The notes under the pieces are model-generated. The model was given only the letters and a program-made list of their open reading frames with translations. It was not told where the DNA came from and did no database searches. Made by a program: the position numbers and the translations under genes. Below are positions 22,432 to 32,050 of a stretch of 38,048 bases of DNA, piece by piece. The stretch lies in assembly GCA_001449105.1 (NCBI GenBank), contig LNIY01000099.1, positions 1 through 38,048 of the forward strand, read 5' to 3'. Within the stretch, counting starts at the first letter, position 1, and the number at the start of each line of letters is the position of its first letter. Source of the DNA: Caulobacter vibrioides (GTDB lineage Bacteria > Pseudomonadota > Alphaproteobacteria > Caulobacterales > Caulobacteraceae).

Positions 22432-25041
22432 ATGCGCTTTACCCAGGTGCTTCGCGGCACGGCCTCCGCCGTCGTGCTCGCGGGCGTCGCCGCCGTCGGC
22501 GTCGCCCATGCTCAGGACTCGGCCGCGGCGGCCGCCCAAGAGCCCGAAACCCTTACCGTCGACAGCATCATCGTCACCGCCCAGAAGCGCGAGCAGAACC
22601 TGCAGGACACCCCGGTGGTGGTCACCGCGGTCGGCGCCAAGCTGCTGCAGGACACCGGCGTGCGCGACATCAAGGACCTGACGATCCTGACGCCCGGCCT
22701 GACCGTCACCTCGACGACGTCGGAAGCCTCGACCACCGCCCGTATCCGCGGCGTCGGCACCGTCGGCGACAACCCCGGCCTGGAAAGCTCGGTCGGCGTG
22801 GTGATCGACGGCGTCTACCGCCCCCGCAACGGCGTGTCGTTCGGCGACCTGGGCGAAATGGAGCGCATCGAGGTGCTGAAGGGCCCGCAAGGCACCCTGT
22901 TCGGCAAGAACACCTCGGCCGGCGTCATCAACATCATGACCAAGGAGCCGGAGTTCGGCTTCGGCGCCAACGCTGAGGTCACGGCCGGCAACTACGGCGC
23001 CAAGGGCGCGGCCGCCTCGGTCACCGGTCCGCTGTTCGGCAGCGACAAGTGGGCGGGTCGCCTCTACGCCGCCGCCCGCCAGCGCGACGGCTTCAACGAC
23101 GTGGTGACCGGCAAGGGTCCGAGCACCGAGAAGGAAGACGCCGACCAGAACTTCTACACCGTGCGCGGCCAGCTGCTGTTCGTGCCGGACGACAACTCGA
23201 CCTTCAAGATCATCGCCGACTACACCAAGCGCGACGAAAACTGCTGCGGCGCCGTGCAGATCCGCACCGGCCCGACCTCGGCCGTGATCAACGCCCTGTC
23301 GACCGGCGGCGTCGGCATCGCCAACCCGGCCAAGCCGTTCGACCGCGTGGCCTACTCCAACCGCGGCGCGCCGCAGGAGATCGAGGACAAGGGCGTCTCG
23401 CTGCAGGCCGACATCGACCTGCCGATCGGCACGCTGACCTCGATCAGCGCCATCCGCAACTGGCGCATCGACAGCGGCCAGGACAGCGACTTCACCGCCG
23501 CCGACATCACCTACCGCGCCAAGGACGGCACCAACTACGCCGAGTTCACCACCTTCAGCCAGGAACTGCGCCTGGCCGGCAGCACCGAGCGCCTGAACTG
23601 GCTGGTCGGCGCCTTCCTGGCCGACGAGCGCCTGGACAACGAGGCCAACTTCCGCTTCGGCAGCGACTACGAAGCCTACATGTCGACGATCGTCCTGTCG
23701 GGCGTCGCCGGCGCCCTGGCGCCGGCCGGCATCACGGTCAACCAGGCCAACGGCGCGCTGTTCGCCTCGCAGATCACCGCCCTGCCCTACGGCAGCTCGT
23801 TCACCGCCGGCACGGGCCTGCACGACACCTACAAGCAGCGCTCCAAGACCATCGCGCTGTTCACCAACAACACCTTCAAGGTCACCGACGCCTTCGATAT
23901 CACCGTGGGCCTGCGCTACACGGCCGAAGAGAAGGACCTGTCGACCTACCAGACCGGCGCTTCCAACGCCTGCGGCGTGCTGCTGACCCCGGCGGGCCAG
24001 GCCCGCGTGGCCTCGACCCTGGTGGGCCGCGGCGTGCCGGCCGCCCTGTTCGCCACCTCCACCGGCACCAGCATCGTCTCGACCGTCGTCGGCAACATGT
24101 GCCTGCCCTGGGCCAACCCGCTGTTCAACGGCCGCGGCACCGAGCAGAGCCTGAGCGAGCGTGAGTGGACCGGCACGGTCAAGGCCAGCTACCGCCTGAA
24201 CCCGTCGGTGTTCGCCTACGGTTCGTACGCCCGCGGCTACAAGGGCAGCGGCTTCAACCTCGACCGCACCCAGTCGTCGAACGGCCTGCCCTCGGGCGGC
24301 GTCGGCGTCGTGCCGATCAACGACACCTCGTTCCCGGCCGAATTCGTCGACAGCTACGAGCTGGGCCTGAAGAACACCCTGTTCAACCGCACGGTGCTCT
24401 TCAACGTCACCGGCTTCTACCAGAAGTTCTCGGACTTCCAGCTGAACACCTTCCTGGGCACCTCGTTCGCGGTGCGCTCGGTGGATGAAGTGACCTCCAA
24501 GGGCGTCGACGTCGACTTCCTGTGGTTCACTCCGGTGCGCGGCCTGACCGTCCAGAGCGGCCTGACCTACGCCAAGACCGAGTACGGCGACCAGCTGGTG
24601 GCCAACGACCCGACCAACGCCCTGGCCCTGCTGCCGGGCTCGCAGATGTCGTTCGCGCCGGAATGGTCGGCCTCGGGCTCGATCACCTATGAGCACTCGG
24701 TCGGCGGCTCGCTGAAGGCCAAGTACAACATCGGCGCCAAGTATTCCTCGGAATACAACACCGGTTCGGACCTGTTCCCCTTCAAGATGCAGGACGCCTT
24801 CACCCTGGTGAACGCCCGCGTCGGGATCGGCGACGCCGACGACAAGTGGGCCGTCGAGCTGTGGGCCCAGAACCTGTTCGACGAGGACTACTACCAGGTG
24901 GTGTTCAACGGCCCGCTGCAGGGCTCGTCGGGCCTGTCGGCGACCAACAAGGTCTACAACCCCGCCGCCGACACCCTCACCTACGACGCCTTCCTCGGCG
25001 CGCCGCGCACCTACGGCGTGACCCTGCGGGCGAAGTTCTGA
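22432..25041 (+). CDS. TonB-dependent outer-membrane receptor
   Basis: The 869-residue protein has a signal peptide ending AHA at about residue 27 and a TonB-box-like DSIIVTAQKREQ. A plug domain follows (about 50-170, with TPVVVTAVGAKLL, RIRGVGTVGDNPG and EVLKGPQGTLFGKNTSAGVINI). The rest is a 22-strand-type barrel finishing in ...GVTLRAKF with the C-terminal Phe needed for outer-membrane insertion. It imports a substrate using energy from TonB-ExbBD. The RGVGTVGDNPGLESSVGVVIDGVY plug is typical of the large Caulobacterales/Sphingomonadales family for carbohydrates or aromatics. The substrate cannot be told. The ATG follows GAGGTAGGAA. A strong terminator closes the gene. Confidence 0.95.
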   Translation: MRFTQVLRGTASAVVLAGVAAVGVAHAQDSAAAAAQEPETLTVDSIIVTAQKREQNLQDTPVVVTAVGAKLLQDTGVRDIKDLTILTPGLTVTSTTSEASTTARIRGVGTVGDNPGLESSVGVVIDGVYRPRNGVSFGDLGEMERIEVLKGPQGTLFGKNTSAGVINIMTKEPEFGFGANAEVTAGNYGAKGAAASVTGPLFGSDKWAGRLYAAARQRDGFNDVVTGKGPSTEKEDADQNFYTVRGQLLFVPDDNSTFKIIADYTKRDENCCGAVQIRTGPTSAVINALSTGGVGIANPAKPFDRVAYSNRGAPQEIEDKGVSLQADIDLPIGTLTSISAIRNWRIDSGQDSDFTAADITYRAKDGTNYAEFTTFSQELRLAGSTERLNWLVGAFLADERLDNEANFRFGSDYEAYMSTIVLSGVAGALAPAGITVNQANGALFASQITALPYGSSFTAGTGLHDTYKQRSKTIALFTNNTFKVTDAFDITVGLRYTAEEKDLSTYQTGASNACGVLLTPAGQARVASTLVGRGVPAALFATSTGTSIVSTVVGNMCLPWANPLFNGRGTEQSLSEREWTGTVKASYRLNPSVFAYGSYARGYKGSGFNLDRTQSSNGLPSGGVGVVPINDTSFPAEFVDSYELGLKNTLFNRTVLFNVTGFYQKFSDFQLNTFLGTSFAVRSVDEVTSKGVDVDFLWFTPVRGLTVQSGLTYAKTEYGDQLVANDPTNALALLPGSQMSFAPEWSASGSITYEHSVGGSLKAKYNIGAKYSSEYNTGSDLFPFKMQDAFTLVNARVGIGDADDKWAVELWAQNLFDEDYYQVVFNGPLQGSSGLSATNKVYNPAADTLTYDAFLGAPRTYGVTLRAKF

Positions 25042-25084
25042 TCGATACGGCTAAGGGGTCCGGCGACGGACCCCTGGGGCAGGG

Positions 25085-25117
25085 AAAGGGCGGCCTTCAC
25101 GGGCCGCCCTTTTTCTT
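25085..25117 (+). terminator. Rho-independent terminator of the receptor gene
   Basis: AAAGGGCGGCC (25085-25095) pairs with GGCCGCCCTTT (25102-25112), followed on the plus strand by a T-rich tract (TTTTTCTTT). It starts 44 bases after the receptor stop. This is a textbook terminator, so the next gene must have its own promoter. Confidence 0.92.
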
Positions 25118-25228
25118 TGTCCGGCGACGGAGATCGAAGATCGAACGCCGATACTGCGACCGATTTCGTCGCCCGGCCGGACTACAAACCTCGAGCGGGT
25201 GAGCACCCATTTTTTCGAGGATATTCAA

Positions 25229-26719
25229 ATGATTGTTTCCGTCGACGACTTTACCGGAACCGACGTTCAGAAACTGAACGCGGCCTTTTCCTACATTCGA
25301 GCCCTCACCGCGGGCTCCTACGAAATCAAGCTCGTCATTCCGCCCAGGCTCTACCAGATCACCGCCTCGGTGAACGCCACGGGCATCGAGAAGTCCAACT
25401 GGTCGATCGAGGCCGACGGCGCGGTCTTCCACGGCAGCTGCACGGGAAAGGCGATGTTCGACTTCCTGGGTTCGCGCTGGTTCAGCTGGCGAGGAGGCGT
25501 CTTCGTCGGCGACGAAACCGCGCGACCTTCCGTCGGCCTTCAGTACGGCCGATGCGGCGACGGCGCCAAAAGCTATGACTGCCAGCTGTTCACCTATGTC
25601 GCCTTCAAGGGCTTCTATTCGAAGGCGGCGATCTACAATCTGGGCGCGGAATCCGACACGCTGATCCACGTCTACATCGACAATCAGGACACCAGCGCGA
25701 CCTCTTCCGCGATCATCATCGACGGCGCCACCCACTTCGGCGTGACTTCCGATTTCGTCGAAACGCCCTGCATCGGCAGGAAATTCTCGTGCATCCAACA
25801 CAAGCACATCAACTGCAACTATCGGAAATATGGCTCGGGGCCGGTCTGGAAGCAGATCCACACCAACCAGGTCGAATGCCAGGGTTACATGGTGACCGGC
25901 GGCAGCCATGCCGTCGAGATCTTCAGCAGCACGCCTCTCGATGAGATCGGCAACACCGGCGGCCTCGGGCTGTCGTTCTCCGTTCACGTGGAATTCGGCG
26001 CGGGGCCCAACGATCCGGCCCCTGCCAGCGCCGTCAAGTTCTCGCGCGGCGACGTCGACACGCTGACGATCGACGGCTTCAAGTGGCACGACATCGGCAA
26101 TCACGCCCGAAACCAGGTCTTCGAAAAGAACGACGACCTGCTCCTCGTCGACATCCATGGCGCCGACATCGAGATCGATCACTACCTGACGCCCGTGAAG
26201 ATGTTCAGCGCCGATACCGGCTGGACGGTCACCGGGCGGATCACGGCGCCGAAACTGGACCTCGCCAGCGCCACCTTCCATGGCCTGGTCTACGTGCGCG
26301 ACAAGGCCGGCTCGACCTTCGGTCCGGGCATGCAGCAGATCATAAGCCCGGAGGGCTTCGACATCCCGACCGAGTGGAAGGCGTACGCTCCGGCGATCGA
26401 CTTCGGCGCCGGCGCCGGCTTCACGATCGGCGCCTACCAAGCCAGATACATGAAGCAGGGCAAGACGGTCTTCTGGCGAGCCTCGGTGCACATCACCGCC
26501 ATCGGCACGGGCGGCCTGGCGATGCAGATATCCCTGCCGCCCGGCCTTCCCTGCATGAGCGGTCACGGCAACGAAGGGATAGGCCGGGAGAAGGCCGCCA
26601 CCGGCGCCACCATCAATGTCGACTTCGAGAATGTGACGGCCGTCTGCTACCCGTCGCACGTCGCGGCTTTCACGAATGGCGCGCTCTGGTCGATGAGCGG
26701 CTTCTACGAGACGGCGTAA
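25229..26719 (+). CDS. Tailspike-like beta-helix protein with phage tail-fibre-type C-terminus
   Basis: The 496-residue product begins MIVSVDDFTGTDVQKLNAAFSYI, the layout of pectate-lyase/tailspike right-handed beta-helix proteins. It continues with repeated short strands and Gly/Asp/Asn turns (VFHGSCTGKAMFDFLGSRWFSWRGGVFVG). From about residue 386 the segment YAPAIDFGAGAGFTIGAYQARYMKQGKTVFWRASVHIT..LPPGLP resembles the C-terminal receptor-binding or capping domain of many phage tail fibres. No signal peptide is present. ATG 25229 has GAGGA upstream. Base composition is clearly less GC-rich than its neighbours. No other phage genes flank it, so it may be a prophage remnant or a domesticated surface or defence protein. 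The family call is by pattern. Confidence 0.7.
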   Translation: MIVSVDDFTGTDVQKLNAAFSYIRALTAGSYEIKLVIPPRLYQITASVNATGIEKSNWSIEADGAVFHGSCTGKAMFDFLGSRWFSWRGGVFVGDETARPSVGLQYGRCGDGAKSYDCQLFTYVAFKGFYSKAAIYNLGAESDTLIHVYIDNQDTSATSSAIIIDGATHFGVTSDFVETPCIGRKFSCIQHKHINCNYRKYGSGPVWKQIHTNQVECQGYMVTGGSHAVEIFSSTPLDEIGNTGGLGLSFSVHVEFGAGPNDPAPASAVKFSRGDVDTLTIDGFKWHDIGNHARNQVFEKNDDLLLVDIHGADIEIDHYLTPVKMFSADTGWTVTGRITAPKLDLASATFHGLVYVRDKAGSTFGPGMQQIISPEGFDIPTEWKAYAPAIDFGAGAGFTIGAYQARYMKQGKTVFWRASVHITAIGTGGLAMQISLPPGLPCMSGHGNEGIGREKAATGATINVDFENVTAVCYPSHVAAFTNGALWSMSGFYETA

Positions 26720-26727
26720 CGGATCGG

Positions 26728-26784
26728 CGGGCTAGCCCGACGGCGGGCGGTGAGACAGGTTTCAGGTCGTCTCTCCGCCCGTCG
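26728..26784. terminator. Dyads between the convergent tailspike-like and MFS genes
   Basis: A perfect 12-bp palindrome CGGGCTAGCCCG (26728-26739) is followed by a larger imperfect stem joining GGCGGGCGGTGAGAC with GTCTCTCCGCCCGTC, which reaches into the end of the MFS gene. It probably serves as a bidirectional terminator. Confidence 0.45.
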
Positions 26785-28075
26785 CATAGGCCGCCTTCAG
26801 CTGGCGGTAGGGCCGCGAATTGAAGGCGGCGATCGTGGCCAGCACGCCGACCACGCCGGCCACGGTGAACACCAGGGCGATCCCCCGGTCCGCGCCGCGT
26901 CCGAACCAGTCGCCGATGGCGACCGCGCCGGCGCCGTTCGTCATGAACGGGATGACCACGAACTGGGTCAACGGCCCGATCAGGAAGGCGGTCAGGGGCG
27001 AGGCGGCCTGCTCCACCGACTGGGCGAAGCCGAACACCCGGCCCTGGCGCTCCAGCGGCACCACCTTCTGCAGGGTGGTCTGCTCGGCGGCCTCGGCGTA
27101 GGGCCCCAGCAGCATCCAGACGAAGCAGCCGCCCGCCAGCAGCCAGATCGACGACTGCAGGGTGAAGACGCAGCAGACCGCCCAGGTGACCAGGTTGACC
27201 AGCAGCAGTGTGCGCAGGGGGCTGGGCCCCAGGCCCGTGCGCGAGATCACGATCCCGCTGAGGATGAAGGCCGTCGACAGCACGCCGAACAGCAGCCCCC
27301 AGACCTGCACCGACACCAGCGATAGGCCGTAGGCGTCGAGCAGGGCCATGAAGATCCCGCCCAGGAAGTTGTTGAAGCTGGCGAACAGGATCAGCGCGAA
27401 GAGGCCGGGCACGGCGGCGATCACCCGCACGGTGCCGGCGATGTCGACCCGGCGCGGAGCGGCGTGCTCGCCGTCCTCGGCGGTCGCGCGCGGTTCGTCC
27501 ACCCGCACGAGCGCCAGGTGCGCGAAGGCCGCCATGGTGAAGGCCAGGGCGAACACCAGGGTGAACAGCATCCCGCCCCAGGCCACCAGAAAGCCGCTGA
27601 TCACCGAGGTGGTCAGGAAGCCGACGCCCGTGACCATCCCCACCAGGCCGTTGGCCTTGTCGCGCCGATCCTCGGGCACCAGGATCGTCACCAGGGTGGG
27701 CAGGGCCACGCCCCGGATGTTGCCGGCGATCACGCCCAGCATGGTCAGGCCGATGAGCACCCACAGCCACGGCTTCGCGACGTCGGCGATCGCCCCTTCC
27801 GGCGCCAGTTCGAGCACCGACAGGGCCAGGGCGTAGAGACAGAACGAGGCGATGCTGGAACCCAGCATCGCCGTCTTCTTGCGATGATGGTCCACGAGGC
27901 TGCCGAACCAGAAGCCGCAGCCCGCCGTCAGCACCAGATAGACCCCGGCGATCATGCCGGTGGCGAACACCGAGCGGGTCTCCAGGTAGACGTAGAAGGT
28001 CAGGGCGAACCAGACCGTGAAGTTGGTGATGTTGGCGACGAGGTTGTTGGCCAGCAGGTGATGGAACGGGCTCAC
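26762..28075 (-). CDS. Major facilitator superfamily transporter
   Basis: The 437-residue protein has about twelve hydrophobic spans. It has the MFS loop-2/3 type motif (GFWFGSLVDHHRKKTAM) after helix two and a related GRVFGFAQS after helix eight. GTG 28075 is chosen because GGAGG lies seven bases upstream. An in-frame ATG at 28129 has no such site and would add an Arg-rich leader. MFS members of this DHA-like type usually export small molecules; the substrate is unknown. It lies 74 bases after a lipoprotein gene on the same strand, so the two and the DUF3060 gene may be one operon. Confidence 0.88.
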   Translation of the reverse strand: MSPFHHLLANNLVANITNFTVWFALTFYVYLETRSVFATGMIAGVYLVLTAGCGFWFGSLVDHHRKKTAMLGSSIASFCLYALALSVLELAPEGAIADVAKPWLWVLIGLTMLGVIAGNIRGVALPTLVTILVPEDRRDKANGLVGMVTGVGFLTTSVISGFLVAWGGMLFTLVFALAFTMAAFAHLALVRVDEPRATAEDGEHAAPRRVDIAGTVRVIAAVPGLFALILFASFNNFLGGIFMALLDAYGLSLVSVQVWGLLFGVLSTAFILSGIVISRTGLGPSPLRTLLLVNLVTWAVCCVFTLQSSIWLLAGGCFVWMLLGPYAEAAEQTTLQKVVPLERQGRVFGFAQSVEQAASPLTAFLIGPLTQFVVIPFMTNGAGAVAIGDWFGRGADRGIALVFTVAGVVGVLATIAAFNSRPYRQLKAAYATGGETT

Positions 28076-28149
28076 ATTGCGCCTCCGCGCGGCGCTGTCG
28101 GCCGCCCGGAAGGACCGTGCCAGCAGCATGCGACAGGCGCAACGACGGC

Positions 28150-29019
28150 CTAGTCGGCCTTGATCATGTTCCACATGGCGGTGACCTTCCGGGCCTGGGC
28201 GCACAGCTTGGGCGTCCTGCGTCCTTCTGCGCCCCCGCACCAGGCGGCCATGGCCGCCGCGCCCTCGTCGCTGGTGTAGTCGACGCGGGAGGCCTCCAGC
28301 ATGGCGTAGCGGTCCAGCCCCGGCTTCACCGGGTCGAGCCAGACGAAGTTCAGGGCCGGGGGCAGATCGCCGGCGGGCGTCAGGCCGTTGATCCGCGTGG
28401 CGGGGCGGCCGACCTCGAGCAGACCCACGGCCCGGTCCGCGACCTTGCCGACCACGAGGGGCATCGGCGCGCGCACATCGGTCAGGTCCTCATGCCCCAC
28501 GACCATCCTGGCGTCCGGCGGAGGCGACTGCTTGGCCTGCCATTCGAAGTCGCGCGCCAGCATGCGGACGGCGCCCTCGAACGCCCCGTACGCCTGCCGG
28601 TCGCCCCATCCACAGCCGTTGATCAACCACCACGGACCGTGGATGGCGACGACGCGTTCCTTGAAAACAACCGCCGGATGGGCGGGGTGTCCGGGCGTCG
28701 TGAAGATGTAGAGCCGGTTCTCGCCGTCCACGCCGTAGAGCTTCACCTTGGCCCAAACGGTCGGCGAGAACGGATCGCCCGGCTCCACCGGCTGCACGGT
28801 CTCGTAGCCTTCCTGTCCGCCCATCCCGCCTGGATGCGCGCCGGCATGGCGCAGGAAGGCGTTGTAGCCCGCCGCGCAGGCCGGTCGGCTCAGGTCGACA
28901 TACCCCTCCGGGGTCCTGGCATAGGGCTCGAAGACCTCAGGCTTCGAAGGCTTGCAGCCCGCGACAAGCAGCCCGAGGGCCAGACAGCAGGCGATCGAAA
29001 GGCCGGGAAGGATCCGCAT
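28150..29019 (-). CDS. Lipoprotein of unknown function
   Basis: The 289-residue product starts with a lipoprotein signal whose lipobox is LVAGC, with the lipidated cysteine at residue 22. The mature protein has several cysteines (RPACAAGYN, INGCGWGD, AAWCGGAEG, KLCAQA), enough for two disulfides. Trp/Gly-rich segments include VAIHGPWWLINGCGWGDRQAYG. I recognise no enzyme motif. The position after Cys22 (Lys) gives no inner-membrane retention signal by the E. coli rule, so an outer-membrane site is plausible. It is located 40 bases after the DUF3060 gene. Confidence 0.8.
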   Translation of the reverse strand: MRILPGLSIACCLALGLLVAGCKPSKPEVFEPYARTPEGYVDLSRPACAAGYNAFLRHAGAHPGGMGGQEGYETVQPVEPGDPFSPTVWAKVKLYGVDGENRLYIFTTPGHPAHPAVVFKERVVAIHGPWWLINGCGWGDRQAYGAFEGAVRMLARDFEWQAKQSPPPDARMVVGHEDLTDVRAPMPLVVGKVADRAVGLLEVGRPATRINGLTPAGDLPPALNFVWLDPVKPGLDRYAMLEASRVDYTSDEGAAAMAAWCGGAEGRRTPKLCAQARKVTAMWNMIKAD

Positions 29020-29059
29020 GCGGCCAAGCTTGCACGGCCGCCCGCGAAAGTGGAGCGCC

Positions 29060-29416
29060 TTACTTCTCCCGGACCACCTGGTTGTCGACGCCGCTGACGC
29101 TGCGGCGAACCTCGCCGGCGGAGCGCCAGCGCACCTTCTGGTCCGTACCGGTGACCGACAGCACGCCGCCCGGCGCGATGGTGGCGCTGACCGTGTTGCC
29201 GCTGCCCGATATCTCCACGCTCCTGCACACCCCGGTCAGGGTGACGGTGTTGTCGACGCCGGTGATCGCCACGGCGCGGCCCTCGCACGACAGGGTCTCG
29301 ACATGGTCGGTCCCGGAGATGGCGATCGCCTTGCCGCCCGCTTCGACCGGGCCCGTCGCCTGGGGCGGGGCGGCGGCCAGCATGGCCAGGATCGCGAAGG
29401 CGGGAACGATGATCAT
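29060..29416 (-). CDS. DUF3060 domain protein
   Basis: The 118-residue exported protein has a short hydrophobic signal (IIVPAFAILAMLAAA). Repeated strands of the form G-x-D/S/G-N-x-V follow (AISGTDHVETLSC, AITGVDNTVTLTGVC, EISGSGNTVSATI, SVTGTDQKVRW, SVSGVDNQVV). This is the DUF3060 pattern, probably a small beta-solenoid. A Cys pair lies in two adjacent repeats. The function of the family is unknown. It is the first gene of the minus-strand group that continues with the lipoprotein and MFS genes. Confidence 0.82.
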   Translation of the reverse strand: MIIVPAFAILAMLAAAPPQATGPVEAGGKAIAISGTDHVETLSCEGRAVAITGVDNTVTLTGVCRSVEISGSGNTVSATIAPGGVLSVTGTDQKVRWRSAGEVRRSVSGVDNQVVREK

Positions 29417-29612
29417 CGATGAACTCGAAGGACGCGGCGGGGAAGCGCAGGCATAGCGCGCCGCCGGCGCGCCGCCATGCTAGGGAAAACCCTAGCGCCG
29501 AGGGCCCATTTTCGTTCCGCCTCCCCGCCTTTCCCGTTCCCCCCGCGCGCGAACACCCGCACCCTCGACGAGGGGGCGAATCGCCGGGGATGGACGCGAG
29601 GGCGAGCCGCGC

Positions 29613-32039
29613 ATGAAAGCGATCAGACTGCTGGGCTTCTGGATCTGCCTGCTGCTGGGCCTGGCCCTGGCCGCCCTGGCGCAGAGATCGCCGCCGGTCG
29701 TTCCCGCCAGCGCCCCGCCCGACGCCTTCTCCGCCGAGCGGGCCATGGCCGACGTGCGGACCATCGCCCTGCGACCCCACCCCACCGGCTCGACCGACAT
29801 CGTGCGGGTGCGCGAGCACCTGATGGCCCGCATCGCCGCGCTGGGGCTGGAGCTTTCCGTCCGCGCCGACGAGGGCTATGCCGGCGCGCGCAACGACGGC
29901 CGCTGGCTGGCCGCCGGCACGGTGCAGAACGTCATCGGCGTGCTGCCGGGCGCCGACCGTTCCAAGCCCGCCGTGCTGATCATGAGCCACTACGACTCGG
30001 TGGCCAATTCGCCCGGCGCGGCCGACGACGCCGCCGGCGTGGCCGCCGCGCTGGAAGTCGCCCGCGCCCTGAAGGCCGGCCCCCAGCCGGCCCGCGACGT
30101 CATCTTCCTGTTCACCGACGGCGAGGAGCAGGGCCTGCTGGGCGCCGACGCCTTCTTCGCCCGCGACCCGCTGCGCCAGAAGGTCGGCGTGGTCATCAAC
30201 ATGGAGGCGCGCGGCGACAGCGGCCGGGCCGCCATGTTCCAGACCGGCCCGCAGAACGGCGCCCTGATGGCCCTGTTCGCCCGCGAGGCCCGCCGCCCCG
30301 CCGCCAACTCGCTGGCCGCGGCGGTCTACGAGAAGATGCCCAACGACACCGACTTCACCCATGCGGTGAAGGCCGGCCTGCCAGGGCTGAACTTCGCCTT
30401 CATCGACGACCAGCTGGCCTATCACACGCCGCTGGCCAAGGCCGACCACCTCGACCAGGGCAGCCTGCAGCACTTCGGCGACCAGGTGCTGCCCACCGCC
30501 CGCGCCCTGGCGACAGCCGCCGACCTGCCCGGCAAGGCGCCCAACGCGATCTATTCCGACATCTTCGGCCTGACCATGGTCAGCTATCCCATCGAGGTCG
30601 CCTGGGGCCTGCTGGCCCTGGCCGGGGCGCTGGTGCTCTACGCCCTGGTTCGCGGCCTGCTGATCCGCGGGACCAGCGTCGTCGAGCTGCTGAAGGGCCT
30701 GTGCGGCTTCCTGCTGGTGGGAACCTCGGGGGCGCTCGTCCTGCACCTGACCGGCAAGCTGCTGCACGTGGCCGACCTGCAGGCCCACTACGCGCTCCTG
30801 GGCCGCTTCGACCCGCTGCTGCTGGGCTGCACGGCGATCCTGGTGGGCGTGGCCCTGGCGGTGGTCATCGGCCAGGCCAAGGGCGCGGCGCGGATCTGGC
30901 CCAGCCTGCTGGCGCTGCTGGCCGGGGGCGTGACCTGCCTGGTCGGCGGGCCGCCGGCGCTGGACCCCGTGGGCGTCGGCCTGGGCGCAGCCAGCGCCGT
31001 GCTGGTCTGGGCCTCGCTGGGCAAGCCGGTCGGCGTGCTGGGCGCCTGGATCGGCGCGCTGTTCGGCCTGCTGGCGATCGCCGTCGCCACGATGTTCCTG
31101 CTGCCCGGCGGCTCGGTGATGGTGGTCTGGCCGCTGCTGGTCGCCGCCCTGGCGGCCGTGCTGGTGCTGGCCAAGGGCGGCACCCGCGACCGCCGCGTGG
31201 CCTGGGCCCTGACGGCCTGCGTCGCCCTGGCGGCGGTCGTGGTCGTCACCCAGGTCGGCGCCTGGGGCGGCTGGACCTTCGCGGGGCTGGGCGTGGGCCT
31301 GCCGGCGATCCTGGCGGCGTTCGGTCTCCTGGCCCTGCCGGCCCTGATCCCGCTGGCCCACGACTTCTCGGCCCTGAAGCTGGCGGCCATCCCCGCCACC
31401 CTGGTCGCCCTGGTCGGCGGCGGCCTCGTCGCCTACGCCGTGCTGGCCGGAGCCACCCCGGCCCGCCCCGAACTGACCGAGGCCGCCCACCTGTCGGACC
31501 TGTCGACCGGCCAGGCCTGGCGGATCTCGACCCTGCCGCGCCTGGACGCCTGGTCGCGCGGGGCCTTGACCGCCCAGGGCGGCGCGCCGGTGCAGAAGGA
31601 GTTGGCGCCGTTCTTCAAGTCCAAGGCCTGGATGGCCGAGACCCGCCCCGTGCCGCTGGATCCGCCGCAACTGATCGTGGAGCAGGCCGGCGAGCGCCTG
31701 CTGATGCGGGTGATCCCCGGGCCGGGGGCCGAGTACGTCACCCTGCGCATCAAGCCCGACGGCATGCTGGCCGGCGCGCGCCTCAACGGCCGCCCCGTGC
31801 CGCTGGTCACCAAGCGCGGCGAATGGACCAGCCTGACCTACCACGCCCCCGATCCCAACGGCGTGACCCTCAGCTTCAGCCGCCTGAACGGCAGCGGCCA
31901 CGTCGAGGCCGCCGCCCTGGAAGTCCGCGAAGGCTGGCCCCGCGCCGCGCCCTCGCCGGGCGCCAAGCCGGAGGGCCTGATGGGTTGGGGCGTCTCGGAC
32001 AAGACCCTCGTCCTGACCCGGGCGAGCGTGAGGTGGTGA
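29613..32039 (+). CDS. Membrane-anchored M28 family metallopeptidase
   Basis: The 808-residue protein has an N-terminal membrane helix or signal (about residues 5-23) and a zinc aminopeptidase domain. The M28 ligands are His126 (SHYDSV), Asp138 in GAADDAAG, Glu171/172 (DGEEQGLLG), Glu198 and His271 (AYHTPL). From about residue 320 to 620 there are some eight or nine membrane spans, and a soluble C-terminal domain closes the protein. The plan matches Fxna/YfbL-type M28 peptidases with the active site outside the cytosol, cutting N-terminal residues from peptides. Upstream 29417-29612 shows no gene. A palindromic repeat follows 11 bases after the stop. Confidence 0.93.
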   Translation: MKAIRLLGFWICLLLGLALAALAQRSPPVVPASAPPDAFSAERAMADVRTIALRPHPTGSTDIVRVREHLMARIAALGLELSVRADEGYAGARNDGRWLAAGTVQNVIGVLPGADRSKPAVLIMSHYDSVANSPGAADDAAGVAAALEVARALKAGPQPARDVIFLFTDGEEQGLLGADAFFARDPLRQKVGVVINMEARGDSGRAAMFQTGPQNGALMALFAREARRPAANSLAAAVYEKMPNDTDFTHAVKAGLPGLNFAFIDDQLAYHTPLAKADHLDQGSLQHFGDQVLPTARALATAADLPGKAPNAIYSDIFGLTMVSYPIEVAWGLLALAGALVLYALVRGLLIRGTSVVELLKGLCGFLLVGTSGALVLHLTGKLLHVADLQAHYALLGRFDPLLLGCTAILVGVALAVVIGQAKGAARIWPSLLALLAGGVTCLVGGPPALDPVGVGLGAASAVLVWASLGKPVGVLGAWIGALFGLLAIAVATMFLLPGGSVMVVWPLLVAALAAVLVLAKGGTRDRRVAWALTACVALAAVVVVTQVGAWGGWTFAGLGVGLPAILAAFGLLALPALIPLAHDFSALKLAAIPATLVALVGGGLVAYAVLAGATPARPELTEAAHLSDLSTGQAWRISTLPRLDAWSRGALTAQGGAPVQKELAPFFKSKAWMAETRPVPLDPPQLIVEQAGERLLMRVIPGPGAEYVTLRIKPDGMLAGARLNGRPVPLVTKRGEWTSLTYHAPDPNGVTLSFSRLNGSGHVEAAALEVREGWPRAAPSPGAKPEGLMGWGVSDKTLVLTRASVRW

Positions 32040-32050
32040 TCCTTTTCAAA

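Noticed and set aside
25229..26719. A prophage around the tailspike-like gene
   Set aside because: No integrase, structural, replication or lysis genes and no attachment repeats seen on either side.
29417..29612. A 65-codon plus-strand ORF before the M28 gene
   Set aside because: Pro/Arg/His-rich, overlaps the M28 start and has no ribosome site or motif.
28890..31901. 1003-codon minus-strand reading frame across the M28 peptidase
   Set aside because: Low-complexity Gln/Gly/Arg/His sequence without motifs, opposite a gene with complete zinc ligands.
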